The notes below the pieces were generated by a model. The model was not told where the DNA came from and did not search any database. It worked only from the letters and a program-made list of their open reading frames with translations. The position numbers were made by a program, and so were the translations under genes. Below are positions 26,244-33,959 of a DNA stretch of 64,000 nt, piece by piece; position 1 is the first letter of the stretch, and each line of letters starts with the position of its first letter. This stretch comes from UBA4416 sp040387475 (GTDB lineage Bacteria > Bacteroidota > Bacteroidia > B-17B0 > Aurantibacillaceae), in contig JAZKDT010000035.1 of assembly GCA_040387475.1 (NCBI GenBank), positions 98,605 through 162,604 on the forward strand, written 5' to 3'.

Positions 26244-26706
26244 CATCGCCATCATTAAAATTTAAATTCCCTAATACGTCTTCAGCTAATTTTTCAATGT
26301 CCACATCCTGAGATAAGAAATGATCGTATAATTTTTTGTCCCAGATCTCGATCACGTTATTGCTTCCCAGTACTTTAATGTCGGTTTTAATATCTGCGTA
26401 TTCTACTAATGGCTTTGGTAATAAAACTCGTCCCGTATTATCCGCATCTGCTGCTGTCGCTCCACCCGTAAATTTTCTAACAAATACATCATTTGCTTTT
26501 ATCAATCGGTTAAGCTTGCTTAATTTTTTATTGAGTTTATTCCACTCAGCCATGGGATACAAAACCAAACATTTTTGATGCAGGTTTCGATTGATCACAA
26601 ATCCGTTTTCAAACACCTCTTCTAATTGCTTCCTGAGGTTAACAGGAAACATGAAACGCCCTTTCGCATCTACTTTACAGTCAAATTCTCCTATAAGGCT
26701 TGTCAT
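26236..26706 (-). CDS. mraZ: Transcriptional regulator MraZ
   Basis: MraZ is a double-SpoVT/AbrB-fold regulator that represses its own dcw operon in other bacteria. The first DNA-binding half is GEFDCKVDAKGRFMFPVNLR and the second is ADADNTGRVLLPKPLVEYA (about residue 90), both with the conserved D-x-x-GR. The start chosen is ATG 26706 (MTSLIGEFD). An ATG at 26733 would overlap the probable -7 box at 26731-26738, so the shorter form is preferred. It is the first gene of the cluster and its operator-like repeats lie just upstream. About 156 residues. Confidence 0.95.
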   Translation of the reverse strand: MTSLIGEFDCKVDAKGRFMFPVNLRKQLEEVFENGFVINRNLHQKCLVLYPMAEWNKLNKKLSKLNRLIKANDVFVRKFTGGATAADADNTGRVLLPKPLVEYADIKTDIKVLGSNNVIEIWDKKLYDHFLSQDVDIEKLAEDVLGNLNFNDGDDE

Positions 26707-26730
26707 TAGTGGGTTTTGTTTGAATTCCGT

Positions 26731-26738
26731 CAAAAATA
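26731..26738 (-). promoter_or_regulatory. Probable -7 box of the mraZ/dcw promoter
   Basis: On the minus strand TATTTTTG (plus strand CAAAAATA) is a perfect TAnnTTTG. Transcription would start near 26725, about 18 bases before the mraZ ATG at 26706. There is no clear TTG -33 box; its expected place (about 26759) is inside the MraZ-type repeats. Confidence 0.5.
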
Positions 26739-26750
26739 ATTAAAATTTTA

Positions 26751-26790
26751 CCACTTTCTACCACTTTCCACCATTATTTACCACTATTGT
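26751..26790 (-). promoter_or_regulatory. MraZ operator: four 10-bp direct repeats
   Basis: On the plus strand four consecutive 10-base units start with CCACTTTC, CCACTTTC, CCATTATT and CCACTATT at 26751, 26761, 26771 and 26781, so the minus strand reads AAAGTGGTA-type repeats. Known MraZ sites in other bacteria are tandem GTGG/AAAGTG-type boxes at about 10-base spacing upstream of mraZ. The repeats sit over the expected -33 region, so binding should block the polymerase. Confidence 0.75.
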
Positions 26791-26934
26791 TGATAAATCA
26801 AAATTTGTGAATAGTAATGAACCGAAAAAAGTACTAACTGTTTTTTTTATTTCTTCGGAGATTTGCCCAATTTTAGGGTAGTTTCCACAGATTTGAGATA
26901 ATTACCTGATCCTGAAAAAGATGAAACGGGATAG

Positions 26935-26963
26935 TTGAGATATTAACAATTATTTTACCTTTG
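26935..26963 (+). promoter_or_regulatory. Promoter of the acyltransferase-ispF pair
   Basis: TTG at 26935-26937, an 18-base spacer and TACCTTTG at 26956-26963 fit the Bacteroidota consensus. The start codon is at 26974, ten bases after the box, so the leader is very short. Confidence 0.6.
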
Positions 26964-26973
26964 TGAACGCCGT

Positions 26974-27828
26974 ATGGAAAAGAAGAAATTTATTGACGTT
27001 GAAAAAATTTTAAAGGAAAAAGCCTATAAATTATACCGTTGGTTACCACGTTTTGCTATTAATTGGTTAAAAAAGAAGCTGCACGAGGACGATATTAATG
27101 CGGCTATGGTTCATTTGAAAGATGATGTTGGACTGGAATTTAATAGAAGAGGCCTGGAAAAGCTAGGAGCAAAGGTAGAATCGGTTCATCCTGAATTAGT
27201 TCCAAAAATCGGGAGCATTGTTATTGTTTCTAATCATCCTTTAGGTGGCCTGGATGGGATGGCGTTAATTAAAGCCGTTGGAGAGGTGAGACCTGACGTT
27301 CGTTTTTTTGTGAATGATGTATTGAAAAATCTTAAAAATTACGGGGAGATATTTGTCGCGGTTAATAAGCTGGGAGCGTCTTCGGCCAGTTCTTTAAGAG
27401 TTATGGAAGAAGTATTTAGAACGGAGTCCGCCTTGTTATTGTTTCCCGCCGGATTAGTGTCGAGAAAACAAAACGGTTTGGTGCGCGATCTGGAATGGAG
27501 AAAAAGTTATATCACGCAGGCTATTGACCATAAACGAATGATTCAGCCGGTTTTTATTGAAGGGGAAAACTCAAAGTTTTTTTATAATTTTGCCATGTGG
27601 CGTAAACGGTTAGGAATTAAAGCAAATATAGAAATGCTTTTTTTGCCCGACGAAATGTTTAAAGCCAGGAAAGAAACAATTAAAATTCATTTTAGTAAGC
27701 CTTTCGACTCGGCTATATTAACAGATAATAAAACCCACAAAGAGTGGTCGAAATTAGTTTATCAATATATTTATTCGCCGGAGTTCAGGAAAGGTATTCC
27801 GTTTGAAGAATACATGAAAGGAAAATAG
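26974..27828 (+). CDS. PlsC-family acyltransferase
   Basis: The 284-residue protein carries the glycerolipid acyltransferase motif NHPLGGLDGMAL (NHx4D, about 90-101), followed by FFVNDVLKNL and LFPAGLVSRKQNG (the family's later glycine motif, about 158). It resembles 1-acylglycerol-3-phosphate-type and amino-acid-lipid O-acyltransferases of Bacteroidota. It would transfer an acyl chain at the cytoplasmic membrane face. No strong membrane helix is present; the basic amphipathic start (YKLYRWLPRFAINWLKKKL) may attach it to lipid. It has a good promoter and ends 2 bases before ispF. The acceptor substrate is not known. Confidence 0.8.
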   Translation: MEKKKFIDVEKILKEKAYKLYRWLPRFAINWLKKKLHEDDINAAMVHLKDDVGLEFNRRGLEKLGAKVESVHPELVPKIGSIVIVSNHPLGGLDGMALIKAVGEVRPDVRFFVNDVLKNLKNYGEIFVAVNKLGASSASSLRVMEEVFRTESALLLFPAGLVSRKQNGLVRDLEWRKSYITQAIDHKRMIQPVFIEGENSKFFYNFAMWRKRLGIKANIEMLFLPDEMFKARKETIKIHFSKPFDSAILTDNKTHKEWSKLVYQYIYSPEFRKGIPFEEYMKGK

Positions 27829-27830
27829 TT

Positions 27831-28325
27831 ATGGTAAATATCAGGGTAGGTTTTGGTTATGATGTGCACCCTTTGGGAGAAGGAAGGGAATTATGGTTGG
27901 GTGGAGTAAAACTTGAATTTGATAAAGGGTGTGTGGGTCATAGCGATGCGGATGTATTGTTGCATGCTATTTGCGACGCACTTTTAGGCGCAGCAAACTT
28001 ACGCGATATCGGTTTCCATTTTCCTAATAATAATCCAAAATACAAAGGTGCCGATAGCAAAGTACTTTTGGAAGAAGTAGTTGCCTTGCTTAATGAAAAA
28101 GGATACGGAATTGGAAACGTTGATGCAACCCTAAGCCTTGAAGCGCCTATGGTAAACCCACATATTACTGCTATGCAAACTATTTTGGCGCCTATCATGC
28201 ATATCACAAGCGACGATGTTTCTATTAAAGCGACCACCAATGAGCGTTTAGGTTACGTAGGACGGGGAGAAGGAGTGAATGCTTATGCGGTAGCCCTGAT
28301 TTATAAAAAGGAACAAAAGAAGTAA
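27831..28325 (+). CDS. ispF: 2-C-methyl-D-erythritol 2,4-cyclodiphosphate synthase IspF
   Basis: IspF closes the cyclodiphosphate ring in the MEP route to isoprenoids, including the undecaprenyl carrier used by MraY. The metal-binding start GFGYDVHPLGEGRELWLGG (Asp and His at about 8-10) and HSDADVLLHAICDALLGAA are canonical. DIGFHFPNNNPKYKGADS and the end TTNERLGYVGRGEGVNAYAVALI also fit. At 164 residues it is full length. It is coupled to the acyltransferase gene (2-base gap) and is separated from the convergent epimerase gene by a hairpin repeat. Confidence 0.97.
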   Translation: MVNIRVGFGYDVHPLGEGRELWLGGVKLEFDKGCVGHSDADVLLHAICDALLGAANLRDIGFHFPNNNPKYKGADSKVLLEEVVALLNEKGYGIGNVDATLSLEAPMVNPHITAMQTILAPIMHITSDDVSIKATTNERLGYVGRGEGVNAYAVALIYKKEQKK

Positions 28326-28386
28326 GATCAAAGTATTAAGATTGTGTAAAAGCAATCTTTAATCTTAATACTTTCATCTTTGATAC
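28326..28386. repeat. Inverted repeat between ispF and the epimerase gene
   Basis: Arms GTATTAAGATTG (28333-28345 region) and CAATCTTTAATCTTAATAC (28353-28371 region) form an imperfect hairpin that fills the convergent spacer and would terminate both genes. The sequence AGTATTAAGATTAAAGAT (minus strand) also occurs, slightly altered, at 50180-50220, so this is a repeated family. Confidence 0.6.
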
Positions 28387-28794
28387 TTATTCTTTTCGCT
28401 CCTGGCATAATTCTACTAAAACGCCGTTGGTGCTTTTGGGATGTAAGAAGAAAATCAGTTTATTGTCAGCCCCGTGTTTTGGTTCTTTATTCAACACTTC
28501 AAAACCTTCTTCTTTTAAACGATCCATTTCTTTGTAAATATCATCTACTTCATATGCAATATGATGAATACCTTCGCCTTTTTTGTCGATGAATTTGGCA
28601 ATGGCACTTTCCGGTTTAGTAGCTTCCAATAATTCGATCTTCGTTTCTCCTAACATGAAAAAGGATGTGCTTACACCCTCACTTTCAACACCTTCAACTT
28701 TGTAATGATCTTTTCCGAACAGTTTTTTAAACAGTTCGTTTGAGTTATGGAGGCTTTTTACGGCAATCCCAATATGTTCTATTTTCTTAATCAT
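28387..28794 (-). CDS. mce: Methylmalonyl-CoA epimerase (VOC fold)
   Basis: The enzyme interconverts (R)- and (S)-methylmalonyl-CoA in propionate metabolism. Starting at the ATG at 28794 (MIKKIEHIGIAVKSL), the 135-residue protein has the metal ligands of the VOC fold: H in IEHIGIAV, E/Q positions in the IELLEATKPES segment, H in GIHHIAYEV and E near the end in VLVELCQ. A longer upstream frame continues across the tatA gene on the other strand; that extension (86 residues) is antisense to tatA and is not believed. A TATTTTTG box (28810-28817) lies just before this start. Confidence 0.92.
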   Translation of the reverse strand: MIKKIEHIGIAVKSLHNSNELFKKLFGKDHYKVEGVESEGVSTSFFMLGETKIELLEATKPESAIAKFIDKKGEGIHHIAYEVDDIYKEMDRLKEEGFEVLNKEPKHGADNKLIFFLHPKSTNGVLVELCQERKE

Positions 28795-28809
28795 GGCGCT
28801 ATTTTCGCT

Positions 28810-28817
28810 CAAAAATA
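28810..28817 (-). promoter_or_regulatory. -7 box of the epimerase gene
   Basis: TATTTTTG on the minus strand is a perfect TAnnTTTG, sixteen bases from the ATG at 28794. No clear TTG -33 box at the usual distance. Confidence 0.45.
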
Positions 28818-28832
28818 GCAGTTTTTCATCAA

Positions 28833-28864
28833 TTTGCTTAAAAACTAATAAATACCTATATTTG
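28833..28864 (+). promoter_or_regulatory. Promoter of tatA
   Basis: TTTG at 28833-28836, a 20-base spacer and TATATTTG at 28857-28864 match the Bacteroidota promoter perfectly. The tatA start at 28883 follows a leader of roughly 12-15 bases. The divergent epimerase box is 16 bases away, so both genes share one compact control region. Confidence 0.75.
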
Positions 28865-28882
28865 TAGCCTAAATTTATAACA

Positions 28883-29074
28883 ATGACACAAGCATTAATC
28901 TTAGGTATGTTAGGCGGACTTGGAGCTCCAGAAATCATCATCATACTCGTTATCATTTTATTATTATTCGGAGGTAAAAAAATTCCTGAATTAATGAAAG
29001 GATTAGGAAAAGGAATGAAAGAATTTAAAGACGCTTCTAAAGGCGAAAGCACAACCGAAGGAGAGAATAAATAA
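28883..29074 (+). CDS. tatA: Twin-arginine translocase subunit TatA
   Basis: TatA forms the pore or membrane-thinning patch of the Tat system for export of folded proteins. The 63-residue protein has one helix (about 17-30, PEIIIILVIILLLFGG) followed by the conserved KKIPELMKGLGKGMKEFKDA amphipathic helix and a short charged tail. This is typical. The Gly-Gly pair before KKIPEL marks the hinge. tatC is not in the window. The gene is preceded by the strongest promoter match in the region. Confidence 0.95.
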   Translation: MTQALILGMLGGLGAPEIIIILVIILLLFGGKKIPELMKGLGKGMKEFKDASKGESTTEGENK

Positions 29075-29144
29075 TTTATTTTTTAACTGAAATTTAAAGC
29101 GTCTTTCTGTTGGATTGACGCTTTTATTATTTAAAACATCAACT

Positions 29145-30557
29145 GTGTATACATTTACAACCATTAAAAATCTTCAGGCTGATTTATATGCCGGCAACAC
29201 AACCGCGGTACAGTTAGTTGAAGAGTCAATCAAGGCTATAGAATCTAAAAAACACTTAAATGCATTTTTAGAGGTGTTTAACAACTCGGCATTAACACAA
29301 GCCAAATTAGTAGACGAAAAAATTAAATCGAAAACGGCCGGTAGGTTAGCGGGCGTTATTATTGGATTAAAAGATAACATTTGTTACAAGGGGCATAAGG
29401 TTTCCTGTTCGTCAAAAATACTGGAGGGTTTTGAATCGTTATATTCATCTACTGTTGTTGAACGTTTATTAGCGGAAGATGCAATCATCATAGGGCGTTT
29501 AAATTGTGATGAATTTGCCATGGGAAGTAGTAATGAAAATTCTGCTTTTGGAAAAGTGTTAAATCCACTCAATGAAAAAACAGTACCAGGTGGTTCCTCG
29601 GGTGGCTCCGCCGTTGCTGTGGCAGCTAATTTGTGTCATGTAAGTTTGGGCTCTGATACAGGCGGATCTATTCGCCAGCCGGCCTCTTTTACAGGAACGG
29701 TAGGATTAAAACCAACTTATGGAAGAATTTCTCGCTGGGGATTGGTGGCCTACGCATCTTCTTTCGATCAAATTGGGCCTATTACGAAAACAGTGGAAGA
29801 TTCAGCTTTGCTGTTACAGATCATGGCTGGTAAGGACGAATATGATACCACAGCTTCTCAGAAAGCGGTAGGTAATTATACTTCGGCTTTAGATGAGAAA
29901 AAAACATTTAAAATTGCTTACCTGAAAGAGTGTGTTGAATCTAACGGATTGGATCCTGAAGTTAAAAAAGAAACTCTGGCATCCTTAGAAAAATTAAAAA
30001 AATCAGGGCATAGTGTTGAAGGCGTTGATTTTCCGTATTTGGATTTTTTAGTGCCAACCTATTACGTTTTAACTACAGCCGAAGCGTCATCGAATTTATC
30101 TCGTTTTGATGGTGTACATTTTGGATATAGAAGTCCAAATGCTACAGATCTGGAAAGCACTTATAAAAAATCACGAAGCGAAGGATTTGGGAAAGAAGTA
30201 AAACGCCGGATCATGCTTGGAACTTTTGTATTAAGCGCCGGATATTATGACGCTTACTATTCCAAAGCCCAAAAAGTGAGAAATAAAATCCGCCAAAAAA
30301 CACGCGATATTTTATCTCAGTATGATTTTATTGTAACGCCATCAACTCCCGGAACGGCATTTGAATTTGGGAAAAACAGTGAAGATCCTATAAAAATGTA
30401 CCTGGAGGATATTTTTACGGTACAGGCAAACATCGTTGGTTGTCCTGCCATATCAGTACCAAACGGAATCCATAGCAATGGTTTGCCAATGGGTTTGCAA
30501 ATTATGGGCAGAGATTTTGAAGAAGGAAATTTATTGAACTTAGCTAATCAGATTTAA
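29145..30557 (+). CDS. gatA: Aspartyl/glutamyl-tRNA amidotransferase subunit A
   Basis: GatA is the amidase subunit that makes Gln-tRNA(Gln) by transamidation. The Lys-Ser-Ser triad is visible as K in GLKDNICYKG, S in PGGSSGGSAVAVA and S in LGSDTGGSIRQPASF, and the sequence is the amidase-signature family throughout. The start is set at the GTG at 29145 (VYTFTTIKNLQADL, which matches the family's usual opening). A TTG 30 bases upstream is possible. The product is 470 residues. It ends LLNLANQI, slightly earlier than many family members. gatB and gatC are not in the window, so they must be unlinked. Confidence 0.92.
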   Translation: MYTFTTIKNLQADLYAGNTTAVQLVEESIKAIESKKHLNAFLEVFNNSALTQAKLVDEKIKSKTAGRLAGVIIGLKDNICYKGHKVSCSSKILEGFESLYSSTVVERLLAEDAIIIGRLNCDEFAMGSSNENSAFGKVLNPLNEKTVPGGSSGGSAVAVAANLCHVSLGSDTGGSIRQPASFTGTVGLKPTYGRISRWGLVAYASSFDQIGPITKTVEDSALLLQIMAGKDEYDTTASQKAVGNYTSALDEKKTFKIAYLKECVESNGLDPEVKKETLASLEKLKKSGHSVEGVDFPYLDFLVPTYYVLTTAEASSNLSRFDGVHFGYRSPNATDLESTYKKSRSEGFGKEVKRRIMLGTFVLSAGYYDAYYSKAQKVRNKIRQKTRDILSQYDFIVTPSTPGTAFEFGKNSEDPIKMYLEDIFTVQANIVGCPAISVPNGIHSNGLPMGLQIMGRDFEEGNLLNLANQI

Positions 30558-30561
30558 AGAT

Positions 30562-30656
30562 CACCACCGAGAAACAAAGGACACAGAGAAAGATTTGTAG
30601 TTGTTTAAAGATTAATAATTTAAAACCTCTGTGCTCTCTTTAGCTCAGTGGTGAAA
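30562..30656. repeat. Long inverted repeat between gatA and mrp
   Basis: The arm CACCACCGAGAAACAAAGGA... (30562-30592) is a rough inverse of CCTCTGTGCTCTCTTTAGCTCAGTGGTG (30626-30653); the outer CACCAC/GTGGTG and inner CAGAGA/TCTGTG parts pair. Repeats of the type accac-gag-aca-cagag are common in Bacteroidota intergenic DNA (from memory). The right arm runs into the start region of mrp, so the true mrp start must lie after it. Confidence 0.6.
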
Positions 30657-30671
30657 AAACCAAAAACATAC

Positions 30672-31766
30672 ATGCCAATTACAGTAGATAGCGTTATAGA
30701 CGCCTTAAAATATGTAGATGATCCGGATCTTAAAAAAGACCTGATAACTCTCGGAATGATCAAGGATGTAGTGGTTGATGGAAAGAACGTAGCTTTTACA
30801 GTTGTGTTAACCACGCCAGCTTGCCCTATGAAAGACATGATCCATAATGCCTGTATCAACGCAGTGAAACATTATGTAGATAAAGAAGCAGTTGTAAATG
30901 TAAACATGACCTCCAACGTAACAACTACAAGAGATAAAGACATGGGCACTTTATCAAAGGTGAGAAATGTAATCGCTGTTGCTTCCGGTAAAGGAGGTGT
31001 TGGAAAATCTACGGTTTCAGCAAACTTAGCGGTTGCTTTAGCAAAACAAGGCGCCAAAGTTGGTTTAGTGGATGCGGATATTTATGGCCCTTCGCAAACA
31101 ATTATGTTTGACGTGCAAAACGATATGCCTGGAAAAGGCGAGTACGAGGGGAAACCAAAAATGAAGCCTGTAGAAAGCTATGGCGTAAAATTAAACTCTG
31201 TTGGTTTTTTAGCCGGACCAGATCAGGTAATTGCATTACGCGGACCAATGGCATCAAAAGCCTTAACGCAATTATTTACTGATACTGCCTGGGGTGAATT
31301 GGATTATTTAATTGTTGATCTTCCTCCCGGAACGGGTGATATTCAAATTACATTATGTAGTACCATTCCTATTACAGCAGCCGTTATTGTAAGTACTCCT
31401 CAGCAGGTTGCATTAGCCGATGCGCGTAAAGGAATTGCTTTGTTTAAACTGCCGGCTTTAAATGTTCCGGTGTTGGGAATAGTTGAGAACATGGCTTATT
31501 TTACACCGGAAGAATTACCTGATAATAAATATTATATTTTCGGAAAAGAGGGTGCGAAAAATTTGGCAGAAGAAATGAATTTACCGTTGCTTGGTCAGAT
31601 TCCTTTAGTGCAAAGTATTCGTGAATCCGGAGACGCTGGTCGTCCCGCCGTATTACAGGAGACAACTCCACAGGCTTTAGCATTCAGGGAAATGGCACAA
31701 AACATTGCGCAGCAAGTAGCAATATTAAATGCAAATAAATTGAAAGAACAACCTGCTACAGTTTAG
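30672..31766 (+). CDS. Mrp/NBP35-family iron-sulfur carrier ATPase
   Basis: The protein has an N-terminal MIP18/DUF59 domain (residues ~1-85, including TPACPMKDMI) followed by a deviant Walker A P-loop, VASGKGGVGKSTVSANLAVAL (about 106-126), and the NBP35 ATPase core (DADIYGPSQTIMF, DLPPGTGDIQITL). Members assemble or deliver Fe-S clusters to client proteins. The ATG at 30672 is preferred over GTG codons at 30648 and 30651, which lie inside the inverted repeat. The product is 364 residues. A rho-independent terminator follows the stop. Confidence 0.93.
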   Translation: MPITVDSVIDALKYVDDPDLKKDLITLGMIKDVVVDGKNVAFTVVLTTPACPMKDMIHNACINAVKHYVDKEAVVNVNMTSNVTTTRDKDMGTLSKVRNVIAVASGKGGVGKSTVSANLAVALAKQGAKVGLVDADIYGPSQTIMFDVQNDMPGKGEYEGKPKMKPVESYGVKLNSVGFLAGPDQVIALRGPMASKALTQLFTDTAWGELDYLIVDLPPGTGDIQITLCSTIPITAAVIVSTPQQVALADARKGIALFKLPALNVPVLGIVENMAYFTPEELPDNKYYIFGKEGAKNLAEEMNLPLLGQIPLVQSIRESGDAGRPAVLQETTPQALAFREMAQNIAQQVAILNANKLKEQPATV

Positions 31767-31783
31767 TATAGAGTTGAAATTTA

Positions 31784-31818
31784 AAAGCTCCTTCTGAAAT
31801 TCGGAAGGAGCTTTTTTT
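31784..31818 (+). terminator. Rho-independent terminator after mrp
   Basis: AAAGCTCCTTC (31784-31794) and GAAGGAGCTTT (31804-31814) form an 11-base perfect stem with a nine-base loop, followed by a T-run. It ends the mrp transcript and may also stop the small convergent gene at 31856. Confidence 0.9.
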
Positions 31819-31855
31819 GTTTTGATAAGAAGAATATTTATGTAAAGTTTTATTT

Positions 31856-32026
31856 CTATTTGTCGTAGAGATATTTTGTAACACTTGGTACAAAAATGAG
31901 TGAAAAAAGTACAATACCTAATTGTAATAATAATTCCGATCCTGGCCAATGTGCTAGTTCAAATAGTATTCCTAATGAGGTTAAGGAAAATGATAATGCT
32001 CCTGTAATAAATGCCAGTTTTTTCAT
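31856..32026 (-). CDS. Small membrane protein (56 aa) with GldL-like HWPG motif
   Basis: The frame from ATG 32026 to TAG 31856 gives 56 residues: basic start MKKLAF, hydrophobic helix to about 20, then FELAHWPGSELLLQLGIVLFS and a second helix ending in KYLYDK. Helix-HWPG-helix is the short signature at the N-terminus of GldL, the inner-membrane partner of GldM in the T9SS motor. This gene is directly downstream of gldM on the same strand, 128 bases away. It is far shorter than GldL and has no coiled-coil tail. It might be a GldL-derived fragment or an accessory; HWPG also occurs in other small Bacteroidota membrane proteins. Function not known. Confidence 0.6.
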   Translation of the reverse strand: MKKLAFITGALSFSLTSLGILFELAHWPGSELLLQLGIVLFSLIFVPSVTKYLYDK

Positions 32027-32154
32027 ATAGTTAAGTTTAAGTCTTCCTATTCGTTTGGCTTTTCGGTTTCGTCCCGTTATTTTGAGTGGTTTCTGGTCTC
32101 CACTTTTATAAAAATTTAATTTGAAATATTTTAAATTTAGTGGATTTCTTTTGT

Positions 32155-33819
32155 TTAAGCTTTTATTTTAATTTTTGCATGCGGTATGGTAACAGTTTCC
32201 CCCGTTGGTTTTCTTACTTTTATATTATCGATGTAAGCAACCTGCCCAACCTTTAAAGCACTCAAAGCAGTTTTAGCTTGCGGCGATAAGCTATTGCCGG
32301 TGCATGAAAATTCTCCGCCACCGGGCACAGCAACATCAAAACTTTTTACGGTAAAGTTCACAGGAAACATGAAGCCCACTGCTTCGGCCCCAACGCCACC
32401 CAACATCTTTACTTCATTTTTTGAAAACTCTAAGGTAGAGGTAGCCAGTTTACCTCCTAATCTTAGAAAGGGAGGTGGAATGTCTTTTACTCGAAATGTT
32501 TTTACTGTACCCTGTTGCTGATAGGCACCATTTACTTTTGCAGATACGGTAACCGAACAGGTTCCCGATGACTTAACAGTGATGACATATTTTCCTGCGG
32601 CGGTTTGAGTTGCAACTGCTCCACAACCACTTATATTGATTTTTGTATCTGCCGGCGAAAAGCCTGCACAAGTTGCACTTACCGGATTGTCGATACCTGC
32701 ATAAAATATATTCATATTATCGGCCGCTACGGCCGAATAAGGGGGAGCAACGGTATATGAATAATCGAAAGGATAATATTCGTATTCACCTCTTGGATTT
32801 TTATATTTAATAACACCTTTCAATTCCTTTTCACCTGTGGAACTTGTCAACGCTTCGTAATTTCCCATGCCATCTTTTATGCTGATTGGTGTTCCCGGAT
32901 TAATTAATTTTTTTGAAACGCTATCGTATACAGCTCCCACCAATACTTCCATCCGTTCGGGTGTTAGTTCGCTACTGGAAGCACCCAGCGCAATATTTGC
33001 TTTAAATGGTTGTCCTGACAAAACATAAGCGGAAGGAGCAACGACATCTGCATGCAATTTATTGATCTTAAATACAAATTTACTGGAAGCCCCTGCGAAC
33101 GTATGTAAAAATTCTGATTCCAGATTTTTCATGTCGGCCTGTATCTTATCTAAATTGGTAATAACTGCAGCCATTGGCATATGATAGAAATTTTCAAGTT
33201 CCCAATTTAATTTAACCCCTTCTTTTTCTATATTTCTATCAATGGGTTTAATCGTATTTAGTTTTTGTTTTAAAGTAGTGATGCTTTCATCATCTAACTT
33301 AGTCTTTGAATCTTTTTGCATATTATCAATCAGCGCCAATAAATCAGTGTGTAAGTTCGTAAGTTGTAAACGCAGATCTTTGGCCGAATACTTGGTGTCT
33401 ATTGGGTTTGTTTCATCCGATCCAATTAATAAAAAAGTGGGGGTATCAAAATCATCCAGTTTTTCCATGAACCGTAATTGCGATGTATCATGTTTGGCAA
33501 CTCCCTCGGTTTTTCGTTCGATGATCAATTTCATGCTGTCGATGTAAGCATCAACTATGCGAATACTTTTTTGAGTTTCAATGGATTTTAAAAGATAGGG
33601 CTTCGCTTCGTAGTTGCCATCATTGACGTATGCTTCAAACGCTTTTTGTACGCGCGTATTATTTTCATCCAGGATGTCTTTTGATTTCCCGATGCTCTCG
33701 TCTACCATCACAAATCCCTGAAGTATTTCTTTAGATACATTGAGTGCTAACAGGGCCGTCAGTACCAGGTACATCATGCCAATCATTTTTTGCCGGGGTG
33801 TTTCTTTGCCTGAGCTCAT
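32155..33819 (-). CDS. gldM: GldM, T9SS/gliding motor component (orphan copy)
   Basis: GldM with GldL forms the proton-driven motor of the type IX secretion system. The start SSGKETPRQKMIGMMYLVLTALLALNVSKEILQGF is the family's N-terminal membrane helix and motif. The following long periplasmic part consists of a helical domain (about 35-230) and beta domains (about 240-554), ending with VRKPTGETVTIPHAKIKI. At 554 residues it is full length. In most Bacteroidota gldM lies between gldL and gldN; here no gldK, gldL or gldN flank it, so it may be a second copy. A paralogue elsewhere cannot be excluded. Downstream is a tiny HWPG protein. Confidence 0.9.
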   Translation of the reverse strand: MSSGKETPRQKMIGMMYLVLTALLALNVSKEILQGFVMVDESIGKSKDILDENNTRVQKAFEAYVNDGNYEAKPYLLKSIETQKSIRIVDAYIDSMKLIIERKTEGVAKHDTSQLRFMEKLDDFDTPTFLLIGSDETNPIDTKYSAKDLRLQLTNLHTDLLALIDNMQKDSKTKLDDESITTLKQKLNTIKPIDRNIEKEGVKLNWELENFYHMPMAAVITNLDKIQADMKNLESEFLHTFAGASSKFVFKINKLHADVVAPSAYVLSGQPFKANIALGASSSELTPERMEVLVGAVYDSVSKKLINPGTPISIKDGMGNYEALTSSTGEKELKGVIKYKNPRGEYEYYPFDYSYTVAPPYSAVAADNMNIFYAGIDNPVSATCAGFSPADTKINISGCGAVATQTAAGKYVITVKSSGTCSVTVSAKVNGAYQQQGTVKTFRVKDIPPPFLRLGGKLATSTLEFSKNEVKMLGGVGAEAVGFMFPVNFTVKSFDVAVPGGGEFSCTGNSLSPQAKTALSALKVGQVAYIDNIKVRKPTGETVTIPHAKIKIKA

Positions 33820-33937
33820 AGTAGTAGTTTTTAGTGATATTTAGTGTGTTTGGTTGTTCTTATAACTACGGATGAAAAAAAAGTAACAGTAGTGTATAAA
33901 AAAAAGTTTCTGAACGGGTTTATTTTGTAAGCTTGTT

Positions 33938-33945
33938 TATCTTTG
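33938..33945 (+). promoter_or_regulatory. -7 box of lysC
   Basis: TATCTTTG is a perfect TAnnTTTG fourteen bases before the lysC start at 33960. A -33 TTG at the usual distance is not clear. Confidence 0.45.
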
Positions 33946-33959
33946 TTTAAATAATAGTT

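Noticed and set aside
28795..29052. N-terminal 86-residue extension of the methylmalonyl-CoA epimerase
   Set aside because: It runs antisense through tatA, contains no recognised motif, and the family starts at MIKKIEHIGIAV.
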